Assembly: GCA_030148625.1 (NCBI GenBank)
Contig: JASBTC010000386.1
Coordinates: 1 to 13,907 of the forward strand
DNA from: Sphingobium sp.
Lineage (GTDB): Bacteria; Pseudomonadota; Alphaproteobacteria; Sphingomonadales; Sphingomonadaceae
Direction: 5' to 3'
Length of the DNA: 13,907 bases
Positions within the stretch are counted from its first letter, which is position 1. The number at the start of each line of letters is the position of its first letter. Made by a program: the position numbers and the translations under genes. This document shows positions 6,470 to 13,172 of the stretch, in pieces. The notes beneath the pieces are model-generated. The model worked only from the letters and a program-made list of their open reading frames with translations. It was not told the origin of the DNA and ran no database searches.

Positions 6470-7653
6470 CCACATTGTTTTCGGGGCTCGCGCCCCAACC
6501 CGCCGACGGCCTGTTGCGGCTGATCGTGCTTCACCGTGACGATCCGCGCCCCGGCAAGATCGATCTGGGCGTCGGCATCTATCGCGACGATGACGGCGCC
6601 ACGCCCGTGCTGAGGGCGGTCAAGGCGGCCGAGGCCATCCTGCTCGAGACGCAGGAGAGCAAATCCTATCTCGGCGCGGAAGGCGATGTCCGCTTCGTCG
6701 AACTGCTCGAACCGATCGTGTTCGGCGCCGAAGGGGCGGGATCGCCGCGGCGGGGCGGCGTGCAGACGCCCGGCGGAACCGGTGCGCTGCGGCTTGCCGC
6801 AGAGCTCGTCGCGCGTTCGCGTCCTGGTGCCCGCATCTGGACGGGCACGCCGACCTGGCCCAATCACGCGCCGATCTTCGCGGGCGCCGGGCTCGAAATC
6901 CTGCCTCATCCCTTTTTCGACGCGGAAACGCAGCGGATCGAATTCGGTGCGATGATGAACGCGCTGGAGGGCGCCGAGCCGGGCGATGTCGTGCTGGTGC
7001 ACGGATCGTCGCACAATCCCACTGGCGCCGAGCTGGACGAGGGGCAGGCCGAGGCGCTGGTCGAGCTGTGCGCGCGCCGCGGGCTCGTGCCGCTGATCGA
7101 CCTGGCCTATCAGGGGCTGGGCCGCGGGCTCGAAGAGGATGCGGGGCTGGCGCGCCAGCTGCTCGCCGCGTGCGACGAAGCTTTGCTCGCTTATTCCTGC
7201 GACAAGAATTTCGGCCTGTATCGCGAGCGTGTCGGCGCATTGTGGGTGCAGGGCCGGACCGCCGAAGCGACGCAGATCGCGCGCGACAATATGCTGGTGG
7301 TCGCCCGCGGCCTGTGGTCGATGCCGCCCGATCATGGCGCCGCGATCGTCCGCGTCATCCTGGAGCGCCCCGACCTCGTCCAGCTCTGGCATGCCGAACT
7401 CGACGAGATGCGCGGCCGCATCTCTCGCCTGCGCGAGAAATTGGCGCAGAGCCATCCGCTGTTCGCCGGCGCGGTGCGCCAGACCGGCATGTTCGCGCTG
7501 CTGCCCTTCTCGCCCGAGGCGGTGACCGAGCTGCGCGAGATGCACGGCATCTATATGGCGGGCAATGGCCGTATCAACGTCGCCGGATTGACCGAGGAGA
7601 ATATCGAGCGGTTCGTCGAGGCGGCTGCACCGCTGCTGAGGGTCTACGCATGA
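6466..7653 (+). CDS. Aromatic/aspartate aminotransferase (class I, AspC/TyrB type)
   Basis: This is a 395-aa PLP enzyme of fold-type I, subgroup I-gamma, about the length of E. coli AspC/TyrB. The Schiff-base lysine is K247 in [16 protein letters not shown]. Other cofactor and substrate residues are GGTGALR near 105, N184 in [10 protein letters not shown]212 and Y215 in [11 protein letters not shown], and R369 in [10 protein letters not shown], which grips the substrate carboxylate. AspC and TyrB are hard to separate by eye. Its position between phhA and phhB argues that it transaminates tyrosine, and perhaps phenylalanine, with 2-oxoglutarate, giving 4-hydroxyphenylpyruvate. This is the role of PhhC in the Pseudomonas phhABC operon. 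The ATG sits in an ATGA overlap with phhA, with GGAG 8 nt upstream; it overlaps phhB in the same way. Confidence 0.94.
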   Translation: MTTLFSGLAPQPADGLLRLIVLHRDDPRPGKIDLGVGIYRDDDGATPVLRAVKAAEAILLETQESKSYLGAEGDVRFVELLEPIVFGAEGAGSPRRGGVQTPGGTGALRLAAELVARSRPGARIWTGTPTWPNHAPIFAGAGLEILPHPFFDAETQRIEFGAMMNALEGAEPGDVVLVHGSSHNPTGAELDEGQAEALVELCARRGLVPLIDLAYQGLGRGLEEDAGLARQLLAACDEALLAYSCDKNFGLYRERVGALWVQGRTAEATQIARDNMLVVARGLWSMPPDHGAAIVRVILERPDLVQLWHAELDEMRGRISRLREKLAQSHPLFAGAVRQTGMFALLPFSPEAVTELREMHGIYMAGNGRINVAGLTEENIERFVEAAAPLLRVYA

Positions 7654-7946
7654 CGCCGCTTTCGACGGAAGCGCGAAACGAGGCGTTGGCCGGCCTGGAC
7701 GGCTGGACGTTCGATGACACGCGCAATGCGCTGTATCGCCGGCTCCGCTTCCCGAGCTGCACGCTGGCGGTCGGCTTCATGGCGCAGATCGCGATCGCCG
7801 CCGACGCTGCCGACCATCATCCCGAATGGTCCAACGTGCACGACCGCGTCGATATCTGGCTGACCACGCATGACGCCGATGGCGTGTCGGACCGTGATGT
7901 TGCGCTGGCCGGCACGATCAACGCGGCACTGGCGGATCGGGCCTGA
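7650..7946 (+). CDS. phhB: Pterin-4a-carbinolamine dehydratase
   Basis: This is a 98-aa protein of normal length for the DCoH/PCD family. The active-site signature is complete: A-D-H56-H57-P58-E59-W60, followed by [21 protein letters not shown] with H74-D75. It dehydrates the 4a-hydroxytetrahydropterin released by PhhA, giving quinonoid dihydropterin for reduction, and so keeps the hydroxylase supplied with cofactor. The ATG overlaps the aminotransferase stop by 4 nt, with GAGGG 7 nt upstream. The last 29 bp overlap the 3' end of alkB on the opposite strand, and no terminator is visible between them. Confidence 0.96.
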   Translation: MTPLSTEARNEALAGLDGWTFDDTRNALYRRLRFPSCTLAVGFMAQIAIAADAADHHPEWSNVHDRVDIWLTTHDADGVSDRDVALAGTINAALADRA

Positions 7947-8580
7947 TCCCGGTCTGGCGAAAGCTGAGATTGTAACGATACGGCCCGGTCGACGGATGTT
8001 CGCCGTGCGGCAGCGTGTCGATGCCGTGAAAGGTCAGGCGGGCTGTGCCGCCCCAGACCATCACGTCGCCATGGTGCAGCGGAATCCGGCGCGGCCGGTC
8101 GCGGCGTTCCGCACCGCCCCATAAGAAGGTCGCGGACAGGCCGAGCGAGATCGAGACGATCGGCGCGGTCATGTCGATTTCGTTGCGATCCTGATGCAGT
8201 GTCAGGCGTGTGCCGGGTGCATAGCGATTGATCAGGCAGGCATCGGGCGCATAGTCGGGATAGCCCGCCGCGGCTGCCGCCCGCGCGGCCAGACCAGCGA
8301 AGATCGCGGGCATCACCGACCAGGCCGCGCCGCTTTCCGGGTCATGCGCGGCATAACGATAGCCGCGCGCGCTGCTCGTCCAGCCCAGCGCGCCGCAGCT
8401 CGTCGTTGCCACCGACATGCGGCGCCCGCCGGGCGTCTCCATATGGCGGAACGGCGCCTGTCCGGCGATATCGGCGACATGGCCGAGCAGGCATTGCGCG
8501 TCGTCGCATGCGAAGCCGCCGAGCAGCACTGCGCCGGGCGCGATGGCCAGTCGATCGCGCGCGAACAGATCATGCAGCAT
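7918..8580 (-). CDS. alkB: AlkB-type DNA oxidative demethylase
   Basis: This is a 220-aa 2-oxoglutarate/Fe(II) dioxygenase very close in layout to E. coli AlkB (216 aa). The iron ligands are H129-x-D131 (TLHQDRNE) and H185 (TFHGIDTLP). The 2-oxoglutarate-binding arginines are R202 and R208 in YRYNLSFR. All are shifted by only two residues from the E. coli positions. NRYAPGTRL and [27 protein letters not shown] are further family blocks. It removes 1-methyladenine and 3-methylcytosine damage by oxidation, releasing formaldehyde. It is the last gene of a repair operon: its ATG lies inside the end of the Oxygenase-NA gene (11-nt overlap) without a clear ribosome site, suggesting translational coupling. 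Its 3' end runs 29 bp into phhB, tail to tail. Confidence 0.96.
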   Translation of the reverse strand: MLHDLFARDRLAIAPGAVLLGGFACDDAQCLLGHVADIAGQAPFRHMETPGGRRMSVATTSCGALGWTSSARGYRYAAHDPESGAAWSVMPAIFAGLAARAAAAAGYPDYAPDACLINRYAPGTRLTLHQDRNEIDMTAPIVSISLGLSATFLWGGAERRDRPRRIPLHHGDVMVWGGTARLTFHGIDTLPHGEHPSTGPYRYNLSFRQTGIRPDPPVPR

Positions 8581-9280
8581 CGTGGAAGATGATCCCCAGC
8601 GTATGGCGATAGCCCGACCGAACGGTGCTCACCCCATGGCGCAGCATCGCGCGATAATCGCCGCGCGTGCCGGCGCGCGGGCGGGCATTGACCGCGAAGA
8701 CGACTGCATCGCCCTTGCTCAGCGGCACCACTTCCGCCCGCGACTGCATCCTTGGACGCTGTTCGGTGAGCACGAATTCGCCGCCGGTGAAATCCGCGCC
8801 CGGCCGCGACAGCAGGATCGCGGCCTGAAGCGGAAAGACGTGCGCGCCGTACAGATCCTGATGCAGGCAATTATAGTCGCCCGCACAATAGCGCAGCAGC
8901 AAAGGCGTCGGCCGTCTTTGGCCCGCATCGTGGCAGCGGCCGAGAAAATCGGCGTGATCGTCGGGGAAGCGCACCTCGATCCCCATGCGTTCGTGCCAGC
9001 GATTGGCGATCGGTGCGAGGTGCGGATAAAGCGCCGTTCTCAGGTCCTGCACCAGCGGTGGCAGCGGATAGGCGAAATAGCGATATTCGCCCCGGCCGAA
9101 CCCATGCCGCGCCATGACCACCTGGCTGCGGAAGATGTCGGTCGGCGCATAGAGCGCGGCGGTGGCGTCGCACTCGGCTTCGCTCAGCAATCCGGGCAGC
9201 ATCGCCCATCCCTGCGAATCCAGCCCGGCCTGCAGCGCATCGTGATCGATCGCGTCGACGCGCGCCTGAACCTCGTTCAC
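8570..9280 (-). CDS. 2OG-Fe(II) oxygenase of the Oxygenase-NA type (nucleic-acid demethylation)
   Basis: This is a 236-aa protein starting with GTG at 9280. GGAAG lies 7 nt upstream, and the GTG overlaps the alkyltransferase stop as GTGA. The frame is open further upstream, but that part is the shadow of the alkyltransferase gene. The iron site is H140-x-D142 (NCLHQDLYGAHVFPLQ) with H215 (LRHGVSTVRSGYRHTLG), and R225 is a likely 2-oxoglutarate ligand. The stretches DFTGGEFVLTEQRPRMQSR and LGIIFHDA are what I recall from Pfam Oxygenase-NA (PF09859), annotated as catalysing oxidative demethylation of damaged DNA; I could not check this by search. It is not an AlkB paralogue in motif spacing. 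Its place between an alkyltransferase and AlkB supports a role in alkylation repair. The exact lesion is unknown. Confidence 0.88.
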   Translation of the reverse strand: MNEVQARVDAIDHDALQAGLDSQGWAMLPGLLSEAECDATAALYAPTDIFRSQVVMARHGFGRGEYRYFAYPLPPLVQDLRTALYPHLAPIANRWHERMGIEVRFPDDHADFLGRCHDAGQRRPTPLLLRYCAGDYNCLHQDLYGAHVFPLQAAILLSRPGADFTGGEFVLTEQRPRMQSRAEVVPLSKGDAVVFAVNARPRAGTRGDYRAMLRHGVSTVRSGYRHTLGIIFHDAA

Positions 9281-9804
9281 GCCACGGCTTCCATATTGAT
9301 CAGTCGCCGCTTGCGCTCGACGCCCCAGCGATAGCCGGAGATGCCGCCATCGGCCTTGACCACGCGGTGGCATGGCACCGCCACGGCAACGCGATTGGCG
9401 GCGCAGGCGGCGCCGACCTCCTGCGCGGTGGCGGGAATGCTCAGCCAGCGAGCGAGTTCGCCATAGCCGATCGTATCGCCACCCGGCACCATGCGCAGCG
9501 CCTTCCATACCGCGAGCTCGAGCGGCGATCCGCGCAGGTCGAGCGCGAAGGCCGCGCCCTTTTCCGGGTGGGCTAACAGGTCCGACACCGCATCCAGCGC
9601 CCCTGCCAGTGCGGTCGGGTCCTCGAGCAGCGTGGCGCCGCCGAGTGTCGCGTGCAGGTCGCGGAGTAAGCGCGCGCGATCGCTGCCGATCAGGATGGCG
9701 GCGACGCCACGCTCGCTTGCCGCGACCAATGCGATGCCGAGCGGCGTTCCGATAGAAGCATAGTTCAGGGTTTCGCCCGCAAAGGGGCGATCGTCGGTGC
9801 TCAT
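9277..9804 (-). CDS. Methylated-DNA--[protein]-cysteine S-methyltransferase (Ada C-terminal/Ogt type)
   Basis: This is a 175-aa suicide repair protein that takes alkyl groups from O6-alkylguanine onto C145 in the motif VAVPCHRVVKADGGISGYRWG. The DNA-binding helix region (FALDLRGSPLELAVWKALRMVPGGDTIGYGELA) and the asparagine hinge (GAACAANRVAV) precede it. AACAANR and SGYRWGVERKR match the C-terminal half of Ada more than Ogt. The N-terminal Ada regulatory domain, with its Zn-cysteine cluster and AraC helix-turn-helix, is absent. So it probably cannot act as an Ada-type activator. Of the adjacent ATGs at 9807 and 9804, the second is 7 nt from GGAG and is preferred. It is the first gene of the operon with Oxygenase-NA and alkB. 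Confidence 0.93.
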   Translation of the reverse strand: MSTDDRPFAGETLNYASIGTPLGIALVAASERGVAAILIGSDRARLLRDLHATLGGATLLEDPTALAGALDAVSDLLAHPEKGAAFALDLRGSPLELAVWKALRMVPGGDTIGYGELARWLSIPATAQEVGAACAANRVAVAVPCHRVVKADGGISGYRWGVERKRRLINMEAVA

Positions 9805-9911
9805 CATATATCTCCAGAAGTTCTCTTGAAGACACAGTGGCATCGGCGCGATCCGCACACTCTCCGCTTCTTGCGGTCAAAACGATAAAATAGCTGGGCT
9901 ATCCCGATCTG

Positions 9912-10048
9912 TCGTCATTGCGAGGAGCGTAGCGACGAGGCAATCCAGAGTGTGGACGCATCCCCGGATTGCCGCGCTTCGATCCGTAGGATCGAAGTTC
10001 ATCCTGAGCGCCTGCCTTGGCAGGCAGTCGAAGGGCTCGCAATGACGA
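9912..10048. repeat. 137-bp palindromic interspersed repeat (MITE/REP-like)
   Basis: Perfect 13-bp terminal inverted repeats, TCGTCATTGCGAG (9912-9924) and CTCGCAATGACGA (10036-10048), bound the element. Inside are three more palindromes: GGCAATCC/GGATTGCC (9939-9946 and 9966-9973), CTTCGATCC-GTA-GGATCGAAG (9977-9997) and GCCTGCC-TT-GGCAGGC (10010-10025). There is no coding potential. From memory, sequences of the form GTCATTGCGAG...AAGCAATCC...CTCGCAATGAC recur in sphingomonad intergenic regions. The segment from about 9998 to 10035 looks like a second repeat type (TTCATCCTGAG...AGTCGAAGGG) nested in the first. It sits upstream of the repair operon and downstream of the small membrane protein. 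The outer flanks show no obvious target duplication. Confidence 0.8.
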
Positions 10049-10078
10049 TGGTGAAGCAGCCCGGCCTCACCCGAAAAG

Positions 10079-10225
10079 CTAGACGACGCGACGGCCGGTG
10101 AAGAGCTGGATCAGCCCCACGATGACCGCGATTACCAGCAGGATATGGATCAGCCCGCCGGCGACGTGGAAGGCGAAGCCCAGCAGCCAGAGCACCAGGA
10201 GGATGACGGCAATTGTCCAAAGCAT
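10079..10225 (-). CDS. Small lmo0937-family membrane protein
   Basis: This 48-aa protein is nearly all hydrophobic: MLWTIAVILLVLWLLGFAFH, a short VAGG turn, then IHILLVIAVIVGLIQLF and a basic tail GRRVV. This gives two short membrane segments in a hairpin, as in lmo0937-family (DUF5670) proteins, and the length is typical. The ATG at 10225 has a CGGAG 9 nt upstream; the frame continues upstream without a better start. An EcfG-type promoter lies about 50 bp upstream, so it is probably made in the general stress response. The molecular function of the family is not known to me. Confidence 0.85.
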   Translation of the reverse strand: MLWTIAVILLVLWLLGFAFHVAGGLIHILLVIAVIVGLIQLFTGRRVV

Positions 10226-10278
10226 CGATTTATACTCCGAAGGATCGATCGCGTCCGCTAAGGGGCGCATGAAGATCA

Positions 10279-10304
10279 AACGTGGTGGCGCAGTTAAGCG
10301 TTCC
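10279..10304 (-). promoter_or_regulatory. EcfG (general stress response) promoter
   Basis: The minus strand reads GGAAC (10300-10304), 17 bp, then CGTT (10279-10282). This is an exact match to GGAAC-N16/17-CGTT, the known consensus of the alphaproteobacterial PhyR-EcfG general stress sigma factor. A start near 10270 would give a leader of about 45 nt to the small membrane protein gene. It points away from the divergent peptidase gene. Confidence 0.78.
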
Positions 10305-10329
10305 ACGGACCGGCAATGAGGGGAACAGG

Positions 10330-11460
10330 GTGAGGAACGGACTTGCGACGACAGCGGCGGCGATGGTGCTGGCCATGGCGATCGGCGGTACGGCGCTGGC
10401 GGGGCCGCGTGCCCGCGATGCGGGTGTCGTGGTCGGCATCCTCGAACCCGGGCCGCTCAACGGCATCACCGATGTCGAGGGCGTGCGCGTCGGGCAGGTG
10501 ACGCTGGTCGAGGGGACGAAGATACATACCGGCGTCACCGCAGTGCTGCCGCATGGCGGCAACATCTTCCAGGACAAGGTGCCCGCCGGCTTCGTCGCGG
10601 AAAATGCCTTTGGCAAGTTCATGGGGTCGACGCAGGTGGCCGAACTCGGCGAGATCGAGACGCCGATCCTGCTGACCAATACGCTCAATGTCGCGGAGGC
10701 GGCGGCGGGTGCGATCGAATGGACATTGGCGCAGCCCGGCAACGGGCAGGTGCGCTCGGTCAATGCCGTGGTCGGCGAAACCAATGACGGTTACCTCAAC
10801 GACATACGCGGCCGCCACGTCACCAAGGCCGATGCGCGCCGCGCGATCGAGACCGCGAAGGGCGGTGCGGTCGAGGAAGGTGCGGTCGGCGCCGGCACTG
10901 GCACCGTCGCGTTCGGCTGGAAGGGCGGTATCGGCACCTCGTCGCGCAAGCTGCCGGCATCGCTGGGCGGCTGGACGGTCGGCGTACTCGTCCAGTCCAA
11001 CTATGGCGGCGTGCTCAACATTGCCGGCGTGCCCGTCGGCGTCCGGCTCGGCCAATATGATTTCAAGACCGAGATCGAGCAGCGCAAGGCCGACGGATCG
11101 GTGGTGATCGTCATCGCCACCGATGCGCCGGTGTCCGACCGCAATCTGCGCCGTATCGCCGAACGCGCCTTTGCCGGTATCGCGCGCACCGGTTCGAGCT
11201 TCTCCAACGGGTCGGGCGACTATGCCGTCGCCTTTTCGACCAACAAGGCGGTGCGCCGCACGCCCGAGCGCCGTTCGGCGACGGCATCGGTCGAGACCAT
11301 TCCCAATGACGGCATGTCGCCGCTGTTCCAGGCCGTCGCCGAGGCGACCGAAGAGGCGGTGCTCAATTCGCTCTTCACGGCGAAGACGGTCGCGGGCCAT
11401 AACGGCACGATCGAGGCATTGCCGCTCGATAAGGTGCTGCCGATGGTGAAGCGGCGCTGA
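10330..11460 (+). CDS. P1-family (DmpA/BapA-like) N-terminal nucleophile aminopeptidase, exported
   Basis: This is a 376-aa precursor starting with GTG at 10330, with GAGGGG 6 nt upstream. An upstream ATG (10282) would put a poor N-terminus ahead of the signal peptide. The signal peptide is residues 1-24 (cut after TALA). The mature enzyme has family blocks NGITDVEGVRVGQVTL, GVTAVLPHGGNIF, VNAVVGETNDGYLND and GAGTGTVAFGWKGGIGTSSR. Self-cleavage should fall between G256 and S257 in ADGSVVIVIATDAP, leaving a new N-terminal Ser nucleophile and subunits of about 232 and 120 residues, near those of DmpA and BapA. NGSGDYAVAFST near 293 completes the active-site region. Family members release N-terminal amino acids from L-, D- or beta-peptides. 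The signal peptide puts it in the periplasm. The MHS symporter gene follows after 25 bp, so uptake of released products is plausible. Confidence 0.92.
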   Translation: MRNGLATTAAAMVLAMAIGGTALAGPRARDAGVVVGILEPGPLNGITDVEGVRVGQVTLVEGTKIHTGVTAVLPHGGNIFQDKVPAGFVAENAFGKFMGSTQVAELGEIETPILLTNTLNVAEAAAGAIEWTLAQPGNGQVRSVNAVVGETNDGYLNDIRGRHVTKADARRAIETAKGGAVEEGAVGAGTGTVAFGWKGGIGTSSRKLPASLGGWTVGVLVQSNYGGVLNIAGVPVGVRLGQYDFKTEIEQRKADGSVVIVIATDAPVSDRNLRRIAERAFAGIARTGSSFSNGSGDYAVAFSTNKAVRRTPERRSATASVETIPNDGMSPLFQAVAEATEEAVLNSLFTAKTVAGHNGTIEALPLDKVLPMVKRR

Positions 11461-11485
11461 AGGGGCGGCTTGGGGAGCGGGTAAC

Positions 11486-12826
11486 ATGAAGCACGAAGAA
11501 ACCGCGGACCTGCCCTATCTCAAGAAAGTGGTCGGCGCCTCGATGGCGGGCACGGTCGTCGAATGGTATGAATTCTTCCTCTACGGCACTGCCGCCACCC
11601 TGGTGTTCGGCAAGCTGTTCTTCCCCAATAGCGGCAACGAGCTCGATGGGATCATCGCCGCCTTTGCCACCTATGCCGTCGGCTTCATCGCCCGGCCGCT
11701 GGGCGGTATCGTCTTCGGCCATATCGGCGACCGGATCGGCCGCAAGTCGCTGCTCCAGTTCAGCCTGGTGCTGATCGGCGTCTCGACCTTCCTGATGGGC
11801 TGCCTGCCCGTCTACGCATCGATCGGCTATTGGGCGCCGGCCTTGCTGGTGCTGCTGCGCTTCGTCCAGGGTTTCGCGCTCGGCGGCGAATGGGGCGGTG
11901 CGGTGCTGCTGGTGACGGAGCACAGCCCCAATCGCAGCCGCGCTTTCTGGGGCAGTTTTCCCCAGGCCGGCGTGCCGCTCGGCAATCTGCTCGCCACCGT
12001 CGTGCTGCTGATCCTGTCGGCGACGCTTTCCGAAGAGGCGTTCCTGTCCTGGGGCTGGCGCGTCGGTTTCTGGCTGTCGGTGATCATCGTCGGCATCGGC
12101 TATTATATCCGCACCCAGGTGACGGACTCGCCGATCTTCGAAGCGGCGAAGGCGCGGATCGAGCAGCAGGCCGATGCCGGCTATGGGCTGACCGAGGTCT
12201 TTCGCCGCTATCCGCGCGGCGTGTTCACCGCCATGGGCCTGCGCTTCGGCGAGAATATCCTCTATTATATGGTGGTCACCTTCTCGATCACCTATCTCAA
12301 TCATCTCAAGGTCGACACGACCCGCATCCTGACATTGCTGTTCTTCGCGCACATCGCGCATGTCGTGCTGATCCCGCTTTACGGCGCGGCGGCGGATCGC
12401 TGGGGGCGACGGCCCGTCTATATACTGGGCGCCGCGCTGACGATGGTCTGGCCCTTCGTCGCCTTTCCGATGTTCGGCACGGGCGAGACCATCCAGATCC
12501 TGACCGCGATCATCCTGGGGCTGGCGGTCCATGGCCTGATGTATGCGGCGCAGCCCGCGGTCATGGCGGAGATGTTCCCGACGCGGATGCGCTATTCGGG
12601 GGTGTCGCTCGGCTATCAGGCGACGGCGATCGTCGCCGGATCCTGGGCACCCCTGATCGGCACCGCGCTGCTGCGCAGCTATGAGGACTGGACGCCGATC
12701 GCGATCTACATCCTGTTCGCCGGCGCGGTCAGCCTGGGCGCGGCGCTTTACATGCGCGAAACCCGGGGCGCATCGCTCGCCGCGCTCGATGCCGAGGATC
12801 GCGACCGGATGGCGCGGGCGGGATAG
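11486..12826 (+). CDS. MFS transporter of the metabolite:H+ symporter (MHS) family
   Basis: This is a 446-aa inner-membrane carrier with about 12 hydrophobic segments. MHS signatures are present: VVEWYEFFLYG near residue 24, the motif-A loop GHIGDRIGRK at 78-87, and RFVQGFALGGEWGGAVLLVTEH near 125. A second motif-A-like loop, AADRWGRRP, lies in the C-terminal half. Characterised relatives include ProP (proline/betaine), ShiA (shikimate) and KgtP (2-oxoglutarate); the substrate cannot be read from the sequence. GGAG lies 8 nt before the ATG. The gene follows the exported peptidase by 25 bp and is probably co-transcribed, which suggests an amino acid or small peptide fragment as cargo (inference). 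A 566-residue open frame on the other strand is a shadow. Confidence 0.94.
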   Translation: MKHEETADLPYLKKVVGASMAGTVVEWYEFFLYGTAATLVFGKLFFPNSGNELDGIIAAFATYAVGFIARPLGGIVFGHIGDRIGRKSLLQFSLVLIGVSTFLMGCLPVYASIGYWAPALLVLLRFVQGFALGGEWGGAVLLVTEHSPNRSRAFWGSFPQAGVPLGNLLATVVLLILSATLSEEAFLSWGWRVGFWLSVIIVGIGYYIRTQVTDSPIFEAAKARIEQQADAGYGLTEVFRRYPRGVFTAMGLRFGENILYYMVVTFSITYLNHLKVDTTRILTLLFFAHIAHVVLIPLYGAAADRWGRRPVYILGAALTMVWPFVAFPMFGTGETIQILTAIILGLAVHGLMYAAQPAVMAEMFPTRMRYSGVSLGYQATAIVAGSWAPLIGTALLRSYEDWTPIAIYILFAGAVSLGAALYMRETRGASLAALDAEDRDRMARAG

Positions 12827-12889
12827 ACCGGCGGCGGCATCGCGTCGCCGATTCCCCAGCGTCGAAACGGAGATCGGGGCTGGTCCGGC

Positions 12890-12932
12890 TCGCCGATGGT
12901 GTGCCGGAGGCATGTCGGCATGGTGTCGGCGA
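12890..12932. repeat. Imperfect hairpin with two stems
   Basis: TCGCCGA (12890-12896) pairs with TCGGCGA (12926-12932). Inside, TGCCG (12902-12906) pairs with CGGCA (12916-12920). The stems are separated by two identical unpaired TGGTG stretches. It lies about 65 bp after the MHS stop and may be a 3'-end structure; there is no T-tract, so it is not a classical terminator. Confidence 0.5.
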
Positions 12933-12963
12933 TCGAAAGATCCGAGAGCGCTGCGCAAGCGAT

Positions 12964-12981
12964 GCATGGCGCTCGCCATGC
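12964..12981. repeat. Perfect 8-bp inverted repeat, possible transcript-end hairpin
   Basis: GCATGGCG-CT-CGCCATGC forms a stable GC-rich stem. No run of T follows, so intrinsic termination is unlikely; RNA stabilisation or Rho-linked 3'-end formation are options. Confidence 0.5.
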
Positions 12982-13050
12982 CTGTCGCCGCGTGAAAATC
13001 CCCGAGTTTCCTGGCTTTCGTTGCTCCGCGCAGGATATGGTTCCGGCCAA

Positions 13051-13078
13051 TTGACTCGTCATTTAATGTATGCATAAT
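13051..13078 (+). promoter_or_regulatory. Sigma70-type promoter of the second TonB-dependent receptor
   Basis: TTGACT (13051-13056), 16 bp, then CATAAT (13073-13078) matches consensus at 5 of 6 positions in each box. It stands in the only AT-rich patch of the region. Transcription would start near 13085, leaving a leader of about 134 nt before the ATG at 13219. Confidence 0.65.
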
Positions 13079-13094
13079 ACGGTATACATTAAAT
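13061..13094. promoter_or_regulatory. 11-bp inverted repeat operator around the -10 box
   Basis: ATTTAATGTAT (13061-13071) and ATACATTAAAT (13084-13094) are perfect complements separated by 12 bp that contain the -10 box. Each arm adjoins a small palindrome of its own (TATGCATA 13069-13076; GTATAC 13082-13087). The GTATAC core resembles some GntR-family operators. The position suggests repression of the receptor gene. No regulator gene is visible next to it. Confidence 0.6.
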
Positions 13095-13121
13095 CAAGAG
13101 CGGAACTCGGTGCACCTCCAC

Positions 13122-13172
13122 CCCTGTTCGCGGACTTCGATCAACGGCCGGAAACGGCCTGTGTCCGCAGGG
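13122..13172 (+). promoter_or_regulatory. Structured 5' leader of the second receptor gene
   Basis: In the inferred transcript, GCGGAC (13130-13135) pairs with GTCCGC (13163-13168), extended by CCCT/AGGG (13122-13125 with 13169-13172) across a 4-nt bulge. The enclosed part carries GGCCG-GAAA-CGGCC (13146-13159), a stem closed by a GNRA tetraloop. CCTCC just upstream (13115-13119) is complementary to the GGAGG of the ribosome site (13204-13208). It matches no riboswitch class I recognise. Confidence 0.4.

Larger units (their letters stand above)
12827..13050. other. Non-coding stretch after the MHS gene
   Basis: I see no gene here. Short open frames exist on both strands but have no ribosome site or family pattern. 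The stretch contains the two hairpins listed separately (12890-12932 and 12964-12981) and leads into the promoter of the second receptor. No T-tract terminator was found. Confidence 0.6.

Noticed and set aside
6436..7545. 369-residue minus-strand open frame opposite the aminotransferase
   Set aside because: It is a shadow frame: no start site and no motifs, while the plus strand has the full set of PLP-enzyme residues.
9281..9880. N-terminal extension of the Oxygenase-NA protein (frame open to 9880)
   Set aside because: The extension lies entirely over the alkyltransferase gene and has shadow composition. The GTG at 9280 with its own ribosome site gives a normal-length protein.
9912..10048. 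CRISPR or tRNA-like structure in the palindromic stretch
   Set aside because: There is no direct repeat-spacer periodicity and no tRNA arms; the inverted repeats fit a palindromic interspersed element better.
10294..11487. 397-residue open frame on the minus strand opposite the P1 peptidase
   Set aside because: It shows the same shadow composition, no ribosome site and no recognisable domain. The plus-strand frame carries all conserved P1 blocks.
12964..12981. Rho-independent terminator
   Set aside because: The stem is perfect but is followed by CTGTCGCC rather than a T-tract.
11375..13075. 566-residue open frame on the minus strand opposite the MHS transporter
   Set aside because: Composition is rich in Arg, His, Asp and Gln with no family pattern, as expected for the mirror of a GC-rich membrane-protein gene. 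The plus-strand MHS gene has clear motifs and a ribosome site.
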